Assembly: GCF_020283565.1 (NCBI RefSeq)
Contig: NC_060059.1
Location: 17,974,933 to 18,038,932 of the forward strand
Length of the DNA stretch: 64,000 nt
Direction: 5' to 3'
DNA from: Trifolium pratense
Taxonomy: Eukaryota; Streptophyta; Magnoliopsida; Fabales; Fabaceae
The position numbers were made by a program, and so were the translations under genes. The notes beneath the pieces are model-generated. The model made no database searches. It was not told where the DNA came from and was given only the letters and a program-made list of their open reading frames with translations. Every line of letters starts with the position of its first letter. Positions within the stretch are counted from its first letter, which is position 1. Shown here piece by piece: positions 33,741 through 42,079 of the stretch.

Positions 33741-33979
33741 GCATGCTTGGTTAGTTTGAATCCGCTGTTGCTTTTCATGTTAAACTTCATGACGCTCTGT
33801 GTGTATGTTTGTGTTTTAATTACCGCGTGGCACTCTGCCTTTACACTTGTTGAAAAGTTTTTAAAATTACGTTTTTAAGGGTAGTATGGGTTAGGGTGTT
33901 ACAAATATCGAAGGATAATTTAGAAAATTTGATAGTAATTAACTTTATTTATAGTATAATATCTTTTACAACTAATTAA

Positions 33980-34289
33980 GGCTTGTTTGGCCTAGCTTTT
34001 TTTAGGTGTAGAAGCTGTTTTAATCATAAAGCTAGAAATAATAGCTTTTTAACTAAAGTTAAAATTGTTTGGTAAATTTTAATTTTTTTTTATAAAAGCA
34101 AAGTTAAAATTTGTTGATTTTTTATTATAATAGTGTTAAAAGATATATTTGATAATATGTTATAATTTTTCCTAAAATATAGAAACTGTTTTTTTTTTTT
34201 TTAACTGTAACTTCTAGAAATTGTTTTTTGGCCTAGCTTCTTACTTTTAAGTAAAAAGAAGAGGAAGAAAAGCTAGGCCAAACGGACCC
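33980..34289. mobile_element. Tourist-like MITE, unit 1
   Basis: About 310 bp with terminal inverted repeats GGCTTGTTTGGCCTAGCTTT on the left and, reverse-complemented, GGGTCCGTTTGGCCTAGCTT on the right. TTAA lies at both borders, compatible with a TTA/TAA duplication. TIR and target suggest PIF/Harbinger (Tourist). The present outer-arm sequence minus this MITE realigns with the right arm, showing where it inserted. Confidence 0.75.
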
Positions 34290-34742
34290 TTAATATGGAA
34301 ACAACCAATCTCCTTTATTTTTGCTAAAAAAAAAAAACTAATTCACCTTTAGATTTTAATTCTTTTAATGACGTGTTATATTTTTGAGCAAAAATAAAGG
34401 AGATTAGTTTTCTTTACTTAAATATAGGAGAAGTTGTTTCCATATTAATTTTAGATTTTTTTTTTCAATGAGAAAATGTTAGGTGGAGTCGAACCTTACA
34501 CAACAATCTTAGGTACATCCAATGACAATATAACACCTCATTAAAAAAATCTAAAATTAATAGCGAAACAACTAATCTCCTATATTTAAGTAAAAAAAAT
34601 AAAATAATAATCTTGTTTATATTTTCTCAAAAAGATAACAAATCATTAAAAAAATTAAAATCTAAAGGAGAATTAGTTTTTTTTTTTTAGCAAAAATAAA
34701 GGAGATGGTTGTTTTCATAATAATTAGTTGTAAAATATATAC

Positions 34743-34750
34743 TATAAATA
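34743..34750 (+). promoter_or_regulatory. TATA box of gene copy 1, inside the foldback arm
   Basis: TATAAATA lies 81 bases before the ATG, inside the right arm of the foldback element. A start site about 30 bases on would leave a leader of about 50 nt. The identical box is at 38128, 41513, 44889, 48250 and 54368 for copies 2-6. Confidence 0.65.
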
Positions 34751-34823
34751 AAGTCTCTCAATGTTCATGTTCTCTGTTAGTACAGACTAGCAACAAACCA
34801 CAGCTACACAATCGACGAGAGTG

Positions 34824-35309
34824 ATGGGAGAAGACGAATCTCAACCAAATTGGGAAGGTAAAGCAACCATCGAGCTACCAAGTATCACTTCACAACAAGT
34901 ATGGCAAGTTTTACAAGATTTCTGCAACTTACACAAATGGATCCCAATAGACACATGTTACCAACTTGAAGGTATTCAAAATCAACCCGGTCTCATCCGT
35001 TACTGTGCTTCAACAATCAAATCTCTTGATTCTGACTCTGAGCCAACAATCAAGTGGGCAAAAGAGAAACTGTTGAAAATTGATCCAATCAAACGTTGTT
35101 TGTCATATGAAATTGTTGATAACAACATGGGATTTAAGTCTTATGTTGCAACATTGAAAGTTGGTCCAATCGATGATGATGAAGAAGGTGTTGGATGTGT
35201 GATTGAGTGGGGATTTGTTTGTGATCCAGTTGAAGGATGGACATTGCAAGATTTTAATTCTTATATTGAGTATTGTCTTCAATTCATGGCTAAGAAGATT
35301 GAGCGGTAA
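34824..35309 (+). CDS. lachrymatory-factor-synthase-like SRPBCC protein, copy 1
   Basis: 161 residues, close to the length of onion lachrymatory factor synthase and plant relatives. The family belongs to the START/Bet v 1-like (polyketide cyclase 2) fold, a soluble small-molecule pocket. Visible family features are an N-terminal NWEGKATIELP strand, VWQVLQDFCNLHKWIP (residues 26-41), CYQLEG, a PGLIRYCAS strand (55-63), WAKEKLLKIDP (78-88), LSYEIVDNNMGFKSYVATLKV (93-113), CVIEWGFVCDPVEGW (125-139) and a long C-terminal helix. R59 and E81 are candidates for the Arg/Glu pair implicated in onion enzyme catalysis, by position only. Legumes lack the onion sulfenic-acid chemistry as far as I know, so the substrate is unknown. 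There is no intron and no signal peptide. ATG at 34824 follows a TATA box by 81 bases. Confidence 0.85.
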   Translation: MGEDESQPNWEGKATIELPSITSQQVWQVLQDFCNLHKWIPIDTCYQLEGIQNQPGLIRYCASTIKSLDSDSEPTIKWAKEKLLKIDPIKRCLSYEIVDNNMGFKSYVATLKVGPIDDDEEGVGCVIEWGFVCDPVEGWTLQDFNSYIEYCLQFMAKKIER

Positions 35310-35388
35310 TTGTCTTGACTTCTCTTTCCTGAATAAGTTAGTTTAGTTTATTTTCTGTCGTGTCAGTAATTGCCTCTTCCTGTCAACA

Positions 35389-36380
35389 GTGGGGACACTG
35401 TGTAGTTTAAGTGCGGGGGAGAGGCAAGAGTCAATAAATTGAGTCTGTTTAGTGTTATTGAGTCAGATTGGCAATTAAAATTTTGAGCTAAGCATTTTCT
35501 TGACACATGACAGAGTTTCAAGATTTTAAGTGAATGTAGCCGTAGGATTGATGAAATTTTTGGGAATTTTTGTTTTGATTCTTGACATGATAGCCTTTGC
35601 ACCTTTATGCACAAACTGTTGAATACTGTTGATCCTAGTAATGCCTAGATATGTCTGTAAAATACTCAATCATTAGCCTAAGTTATCTAAAGTATTGACT
35701 ATGATAAGGGGTTTGATTAGGACTAAGTTTGGGGGAAAAAACTTGATTACTTGATTGATGGATCATGGCTAGATTTATGACGGGACACTACATCGCTATA
35801 AAAAAATGAAAGAAAAAGAAGTTCCTGTGCCAAATCTGGAGGAACAATAACAAATATGTATGAGGGTTCCTGTGCCTAAAACTGGAGGAACAATGCTGTG
35901 TAGGGTGCTCTACTCGGAGTAACAGGTTGGACTCATTACAAGTGAGATCCCGTCAGGTGAAAAGGTGGAGTAGTACCTAAAGCATAAATTAAAATGACTT
36001 TAAGTAGTGTTCCCTGCGTGCTAAAAATAAAAAAGCCTGTGAGATCATGAAAAGTTATAGTTTCCCCCCTTGCTGAAATCTGAACCCAAACTCTAAGTTG
36101 TAGAAGAGAAAAAGGGTAGCGTAGTATCCTGATTGAGTAGTTTTGGAGAAGGATCCTGGCATGTCTCTGGTTAGCAGTAGTAGGCAGTACACACACACAC
36201 GCAAGGTTGTTATTGATAGTTGACATACAAAAATTATACCAATCTTTGAAATGCAATCCAAGGTTTGAACCTTAAGGTCTGAATGTGCTGTTTTTCGTGT
36301 CAATAAAGTGAGTAGCTTAAGATGGTCTTTGCTATCTACAACATTACATGAGGACAGACAATGATTCAAGTTTGGGGGTG
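35389..36380 (+). repeat. Athila-derived 3' noncoding region downstream of gene copy 1
   Basis: Blocks in the same order as Athila-1 2265-3214: GGGGACACTGTGTAGTTTAAG, twin GTTCCT hairpins, the GCTGTGTAGGGTGCTCTACTC block, the CA repeat (36189-36198) and a polypurine tract GTTTGGGGG before the LTR start. It supplies an AATAAA (35433-35438) that could serve as the gene's poly(A) signal. Equivalents in later units start at about 38774, 42159, 45535, 48896 and 55014. Confidence 0.85.
35821..35973 (+). ncRNA. candidate structured RNA domain, unit 1 copy
   Basis: Hairpins at 35821-35845 and 35866-35891 (GTTCCT/AGGAAC), the long-range pair CTACTC (35910-35915) with GAGTAG (35968-35973), and an inner CTCA/TGAG stem (35932-35935 with 35943-35946). 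Compared with Athila-1, the inner stem has a paired T-A to C-G change. Transcription of the gene through this region would place it in the 3' UTR, if the upstream AATAAA is not used. Confidence 0.45.
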
Positions 36381-36515
36381 TGATGACTCACTTTATGTGA
36401 TGTTATTAGTCCTTTATTACTTGGATTATTGTCTTCCAATATGGTGATCTACTATATGTTTTGAGTCATTTTGATGTATTTTGAGTCTAGTGATGTATTT
36501 AGGATTTAAATGTAA
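36381..36515 (+). repeat. truncated start of an Athila LTR
   Basis: It begins TGATGACTCA right after the polypurine tract, as the LTR of Athila-1 does (TGATCAGTGC), and stops after 135 bp where a Helitron-like end begins. Confidence 0.7.
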
Positions 36516-37288
36516 CTAGTTTAAAGACCCGTGCATTCGCACGGATCCATTGACTTTAATTTGATATTTAAGTTTATGATTATATTAATGTAGAAAATTT
36601 ATTTAGAATAAAATATTTAAATTTATTATAAAATATTGTTAAATATAAGTGAACAGCGGTGCTATTTAGTACGACATGTTTGCATACGGAATTCAACGAA
36701 TACGCGTGTAAAGAATCTCCCACGTGAAGCTTCTCTCTTTTATTTGAAAATGAGATAAATTAAAATTAAAAGTTATAGAAAAAACACTACAACCTTTAAA
36801 ATTATAAAAATTCTGTAACAATAAAAAAAAAACAAATTAGAAATTCACCTCGCACACAACCTATAACTACAACAACTTGCAATTCATTGTTATCCACTAA
36901 CCTAAAATGAAGCAGAACCCTAAATTGAGAAGTAAGGGAGAAGTGCGTAGGTGGAAGATGTGGGTAGGACACATGATGGTGGAGATGGGTCCACTTGTTC
37001 GACAACGATGGCCGTAACATGTTTGATTAAGCAGTCGTGAACATTGAAAATTGAATTTAGGAAAAAGACTTAGATTTTTTTTTTTTTTTTGTGTTTACAG
37101 ATTTTTATTATTATTACGCGTGTTCGTGATTATTCGTTGAAATTTCAATCATACCATTAAGCATTATCCATAAGTGAAACTATTGTGTTATTTTTTGTAA
37201 AACTTATTTACCCAATTTTTTATGTTTCAGTGACAAATAACGGTCTCGTATATATATTTTTTTATAAAAAATTAGAATCTTTGTTAGG
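36516..37288 (-). mobile_element. Helitron-like segment, unit 1
   Basis: Read on the minus strand, the left border is a Helitron 3' end: a CCGTGC-GAAT-GCACGG hairpin, nine bases, then CTAG, with host A and T on either side. The 5' TC end is uncertain; TCC at about 37287 or 37298 are candidates. No helicase or Rep gene is present, so it is non-autonomous. It may carry a host fragment (about 36835-37020), which I do not recognise. Other copies start at 39901, 43286, 46661 and 50012. Confidence 0.65.
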
Positions 37289-38127
37289 AATATCGAAGGA
37301 TAATTTAGAAAATTTGATAGTAATTAACTTTATTTATAGTATAATATCTTTTACAACTAATTAAGGCTTGTTTGGCCTAGCTTTTTTTAGGTGTAGAAGC
37401 TGTTTTAATCATAAAGCTAGAAATAATAGCTTTTTAACTAAAGTTAAAATTGTTTGGTAAATTTTAATTTTTTTTTATAAAAGCAAAGTTAAAATTTGTT
37501 GATTTTTTATTATAATAGTGTTAAAAGATATATTTGATAATATGTTATAATTTTTCCTAAAATATAGAAACTGTTTTTTTTTTTTTTAACTGTAACTTCT
37601 AGAAATTGTTTTTTGGCCTAGCTTCTTACTTTTAAGTAAAAAGAAGAGGAAAAAAAGCTAGGCCAAACGGACCCTTAATATGGAAACAACCAATCTCCTT
37701 TATTTTTGCTAAAAAAAAAAAACTAATTCACCTTTAGATTTTAATTCTTTTAATGACGTGTTATATTTTTGAGCAAAAATAAAGGAGATTAGTTTTCTTT
37801 ACTTAAATATAGGAGAAGTTGTTTCCATATTAATTTTAGATTTTTTTTTTCAATGAGAAAATGTTAGGTGGAGTCGAACCTTACACAACAATCTTAGGTA
37901 CATCCAATGACAATATAACACCTCATTAAAAAAATCTAAAATTAATAGCGAAACAACTAATCTCCTATATTTAAGTAAAAAAAATAAAATAATAATCTTG
38001 TTTATATTTTCTCAAAAAGATAACAAATCATTAAAAAAATTAAAATCTAAAGGAGAATTAGTTTTTTTTTTTTAGCAAAAATAAAGGAGATGGTTGTTTT
38101 CATAATAATTAGTTGTAAAATATATAC

Positions 38128-38135
38128 TATAAATA
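38128..38135 (+). promoter_or_regulatory. TATA box of gene copy 2
   Basis: TATAAATA in the foldback right arm, 81 bases before the ATG. Confidence 0.65.
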
Positions 38136-38208
38136 AAGTCTCTCAATGTTCATGTTCTCTGTTAGTACAGACTAGCAACAAACCACAGCTACACAATCGA
38201 CGAGAGTG

Positions 38209-38694
38209 ATGGGAGAAGACGAATCTCAACCAAATTGGGAAGGTAAAGCAACCATCGAGCTACCAAGTATCACTTCACAACAAGTATGGCAAGTTTTACA
38301 AGATTTCTGCAACTTACACAAATGGATCCCAATAGACACATGTTACCAACTTGAAGGTATTCAAAATCAACCCGGTCTCATCCGTTACTGTGCTTCAACA
38401 ATCAAATCTCTTGATTCTGACTCTGAGCCAACAATCAAGTGGGCAAAAGAGAAACTGTTGAAAATTGATCCAATCAAACGTTGTTTGTCATATGAAATTG
38501 TTGATAACAACATGGGATTTAAGTCTTATGTTGCAACATTGAAAGTTGGTCCAATCGATGATGATGAAGAAGGTGTTGGATGTGTGATTGAGTGGGGATT
38601 TGTTTGTGATCCAGTTGAAGGATGGACATTGCAAGATTTTAATTCTTATATTGAGTATTGTCTTCAATTCATGGCTAAGAAGATTGAGCGGTAA
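38209..38694 (+). CDS. lachrymatory-factor-synthase-like protein, copy 2
   Basis: 161 residues with the same protein sequence as copy 1. Promoter, leader and 3' region are also the same apart from isolated substitutions (for example C to T in GACACTG at about 38783). With nothing to distinguish its product from copy 1, its contribution would be dosage. Confidence 0.85.
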   Translation: MGEDESQPNWEGKATIELPSITSQQVWQVLQDFCNLHKWIPIDTCYQLEGIQNQPGLIRYCASTIKSLDSDSEPTIKWAKEKLLKIDPIKRCLSYEIVDNNMGFKSYVATLKVGPIDDDEEGVGCVIEWGFVCDPVEGWTLQDFNSYIEYCLQFMAKKIER

Positions 38695-41512
38695 TTGTCT
38701 TGACTTCTCTTTCCTGAATAAGTTAGTTTAGTTTATTTTCTGTCGTGTCAGTAATTGCCTCTTCCTGTCAACAGTGGGGACATTGTGTAGTTTAAGTGCG
38801 GGGGAGAGGCAAGAGTCAATAAATTGAGTCTGTTTAGTGTTATTGAGTCAGATTGGCAATTAAAATTTTGAGCTAAGCATTTTCTTGACACATGACAGAG
38901 TTTCAAGATTTTAAGTGAATGTAGCCGTAGGATTGATGAAATTTTTGGGAATTTTTGTTTTGATTCTTGACATGATAGCCTTTGCACCTTTATGCACAAA
39001 CTGTTGAATACTGTTGATCCTAGTAATGCCTTGATATGTCTGTAAAATACTCAATCATTAGCCTAAGTTATCTAAAGTATTGACTATGATAAGGGGTTTG
39101 ATTAGGACTAAGTTTGGGGGAAAAAACTTGATTACTTGATTGATGGATCATGGCTAGATTTATGACGGGACACTACATCGCTATAAAAAAATGAAAGAAA
39201 AAGAAGTTCCTGTGCCAAATCTGGAGGAACAATAACAAATATGTATGAGGGTTCCTGTGCCTAAAACTGGAGGAACAATGCTGTGTAGGGTGCTCTACTC
39301 GGAGTAACAGGTTGGACTCATTACAAGTGAGATCCCGTCAGGTGAAAAGGTGGAGTAGTACCTAAAGCATAAATTAAAATGAATTTAAGTAGTGTTCCCT
39401 GCGTGCTAAAAATAAAAAAGCCTGTGAGATCATGAAAAGTTATAGTTTCCCCCCTTGCTGAAATCTGAACCCAAACTCTAAGTTGTAGAAGAGAAAAAGG
39501 GTAGCGTAGTATCCTGATTGAGTAGTTTTGGAGAAGGATCCTGGCATGTCTCTGGTTAGCAGTAGTAGGCAGTACACACACACACGCAAGGTTGTTATTG
39601 ATAGTTGACATACAAAAATTATACCAATCTTTGAAATGCAATCCAAGGTTTGAACCTTAAGGTCTGAATGTGCTGTTTTTCGTGTCAATAAAGTGAGTAG
39701 CTTAAGATGGTCTTTGCTATCTACAACATTACATGAGGACAGACAATGATTCAAGTTTGGGGGTGTGATGACTCACTTTATGTGATGTTATTAGTCCTTT
39801 ATTACTTGGATTATTGTCTTCCAATATGGTGATCTACTATATGTTTTGAGTCATTTTGATGTATTTTGAGTCTAGTGATGTATTTAGGATTTAAATGTAA
39901 CTAGTTTAAAGACCCGTGCATTCGCACGGATCCATTGACTTTAATTTGATATTTAAGTTTATGATTATATTAATGTAGAAAATTTATTTAGAATAAAATA
40001 TTTAAATTTATTATAAAATATTGTTAAATATAAGTGAACAGCGGTGCTATTTAGTACGACATGTTTGCATACGGAATTCAACGAATACGCGTGTAAAGAA
40101 TCTCCCACGTGAAGCTTCTCTCTTTTATTTGAAAATGAGATAAATTAAAATTAAAAGTTATAGAAAAAACACTACAACCTTTAAAATTATAAAAATTCTG
40201 TAACAATAAAAAAAAAACAAATTAGAAATTCACCTCGCACACAACCTATAACTACAACAACTTGCAATTCATTGTTATCCACTAACCTAAAATGAAGCAG
40301 AACCCTAAATTGAGAAGTAAGGGAGAAGTGCGTAGGTGGAAGATGTGGGTAGGACACATGATGGTGGAGATGGGTCCACTTGTTCGACAACGATGGCCGT
40401 AACATGTTTGATTAAGCAGTCGTGAACATTGAAAATTGAATTTAGGAAAAAGACTTAGATTTTTTTTTTTTTTTTGTGTTTACAGATTTTTATTATTATT
40501 ACGCGTGTTCGTGATTATTCGTTGAAATTTCAATCATACCATTAAGCATTATCCATAAGTGAAACTATTGTGTTATTTTTTGTAAAACTTATTTACCCAA
40601 TTTTTTATGTTTCAGTGACAAATAACGGTCTCGTATATATATTTTTTTATAAAAAATTAGAATCTTTGTTAGGAATATCGAAGGATAATTTAGAAAATTT
40701 GATAGTAATTAACTTTATTTATAGTATAATATCTTTTACAACTAATTAAGGCTTGTTTGGCCTAGCTTTTTTTAGGTGTAGAAGCTGTTTTAATCATAAA
40801 GCTAGAAATAATAGCTTTTTAACTAAAGTTAAAATTGTTTGGTAAATTTTAATTTTTTTTTATAAAAGCAAAGTTAAAATTTGTTGATTTTTTATTATAA
40901 TAGTGTTAAAAGATATATTTGATAATATGTTATAATTTTTCCTAAAATATAGAAACTGTTTTTTTTTTTTTTAACTGTAACTTCTAGAAATTGTTTTTTG
41001 GCCTAGCTTCTTACTTTTAAGTAAAAAGAAGAGGAAAAAAAGCTAGGCCAAACGGACCCTTAATATGGAAACAACCAATCTCCTTTATTTTTGCTAAAAA
41101 AAAAAAACTAATTCACCTTTAGATTTTAATTCTTTTAATGACGTGTTATATTTTTGAGCAAAAATAAAGGAGATTAGTTTTCTTTACTTAAATATAGGAG
41201 AAGTTGTTTCCATATTAATTTTAGATTTTTTTTTTCAATGAGAAAATGTTAGGTGGAGTCGAACCTTACACAACAATCTTAGGTACATCCAATGACAATA
41301 TAACACCTCATTAAAAAAATCTAAAATTAATAGCGAAACAACTAATCTCCTATATTTAAGTAAAAAAAATAAAATAATAATCTTGTTTATATTTTCTCAA
41401 AAAGATAACAAATCATTAAAAAAATTAAAATCTAAAGGAGAATTAGTTTTTTTTTTTTAGCAAAAATAAAGGAGATGGTTGTTTTCATAATAATTAGTTG
41501 TAAAATATATAC

Positions 41513-41520
41513 TATAAATA
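41513..41520 (+). promoter_or_regulatory. TATA box of gene copy 3
   Basis: TATAAATA in the foldback right arm, 81 bases before the ATG. Confidence 0.65.
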
Positions 41521-41593
41521 AAGTCTCTCAATGTTCATGTTCTCTGTTAGTACAGACTAGCAACAAACCACAGCTACACAATCGACGAGAGTG

Positions 41594-42079
41594 ATGGGAG
41601 AAGACGAATCTCAACCAAATTGGGAAGGTAAAGCAACCATCGAGCTACCAAGTATCACTTCACAACAAGTATGGCAAGTTTTACAAGATTTCTGCAACTT
41701 ACACAAATGGATCCCAATAGACACATGTTACCAACTTGAAGGTATTCAAAATCAACCCGGTCTCATCCGTTACTGTGCTTCAACAATCAAATCTCTTGAT
41801 TCTGACTCTGAGCCAACAATCAAGTGGGCAAAAGAGAAACTGTTGAAAATTGATCCAATCAAACGTTGTTTGTCATATGAAATTGTTGATAACAACATGG
41901 GATTTAAGTCTTATGTTGCAACATTGAAAGTTGGTCCAATCGATGATGATGAAGAAGGTGTTGGATGTGTGATTGAGTGGGGATTTGTTTGTGATCCAGT
42001 TGAAGGATGGACATTGCAAGATTTTAATTCTTATATTGAGTATTGTCTTCAATTCATGGCTAAGAAGATTGAGCGGTAA
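41594..42079 (+). CDS. lachrymatory-factor-synthase-like protein, copy 3
   Basis: 161 residues, with the same protein as copies 1 and 2. The start, TATA spacing and 3' AATAAA are unchanged. No lesion is visible. Confidence 0.85.
   Translation: MGEDESQPNWEGKATIELPSITSQQVWQVLQDFCNLHKWIPIDTCYQLEGIQNQPGLIRYCASTIKSLDSDSEPTIKWAKEKLLKIDPIKRCLSYEIVDNNMGFKSYVATLKVGPIDDDEEGVGCVIEWGFVCDPVEGWTLQDFNSYIEYCLQFMAKKIER

Larger units (their letters stand above)
30202..33903 (+). mobile_element. chromovirus (Tekay-like) Ty3/gypsy element, 3' half
   Basis: Integrase with a chromodomain-like tail, a polypurine tract and a 3' LTR ending TTACA at 33903. The upstream part continues in frame at 9426-9458 and then is displaced by Athila-2. 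The next bases (aatatcg) are the same as those that follow a GTTAGG in each later array unit. So this element inserted inside an array unit, with a predicted target duplication aatat. Confidence 0.88.
31702..33903 (+). repeat. chromovirus 3' LTR
   Basis: 2202 bp, TGTAACGACC to GTGTTACA. Parts resemble the LTRs of the defective gypsy element in reverse orientation: the palindrome cluster, the tract after it near 32690-32760, and the CTTTGGGGGT block near 33440. The two families are therefore related. It has a GCGAA cluster at 32475-32643 and a TA repeat at 33710-33740. Confidence 0.88.
33942..34754. mobile_element. nested foldback/MITE cluster forming the promoter region, unit 1
   Basis: Outer arms start ACTTTATTTATAGTATAATA (left, 33942) and end as its near-reverse complement, ATATACTATAAATAAAGT (right, to 34754). 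The arms extend about 75 bp each, including AATCTCCTTTATTTTTGCTA. A Tourist-like MITE (33980-34289) sits in the left arm. An inner inverted repeat (arms about 34410-34465 and 34544-34597) sits between them. The same arrangement precedes all six gene copies: 37327-38139, 40712-41524, 44092-44900, 47449-48261 and 53568-54379. No clear target duplication of the outer element was found. Confidence 0.75.
33904..37288 (+). repeat. array unit 1 (3385 bp)
   Basis: First unit in the window, with boundaries set at the recurring AATATCGAAGG. Parts: foldback promoter region 33942-34754, gene 34824-35309, Athila-derived 3' region 35389-36380, Athila LTR start 36381-36515, Helitron-like segment from 36516. 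It differs from the other units by a few substitutions (for example near 34272, 35648 and 35998). Its left neighbour is the chromovirus LTR rather than a Helitron segment. Confidence 0.93.
37289..40673 (+). repeat. array unit 2 (3385 bp)
   Basis: Same order as unit 1: foldback 37327-38139, gene 38209-38694, Athila-derived region from about 38774 with LTR start at 39766, Helitron-like segment from 39901. By eye nearly indistinguishable from unit 3, apart from a few positions in the Helitron-like part. Confidence 0.95.

Noticed and set aside
34824..35309. Abscisic-acid receptor (PYR/PYL) identity for the array gene
   Set aside because: Same fold, but I do not see the gate and latch motifs (SGLPA, HRL) of those receptors, and the DNNMGFKSYVAT and DPVEGW blocks fit the lachrymatory-factor-synthase-like group better.
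35363..36369. Minus-strand ORFs of 83, 106 and 104 codons repeated in each unit
   Set aside because: They recur because the unit is repeated. They lie in the Athila noncoding region, and their Athila-1 counterparts are not conserved as proteins.
36802..37020. 72-codon minus-strand ORF in each Helitron-like segment
   Set aside because: No recognisable domain; the unit-5 version has a frame change near a poly-A run. It may be a captured fragment but cannot be called a gene.
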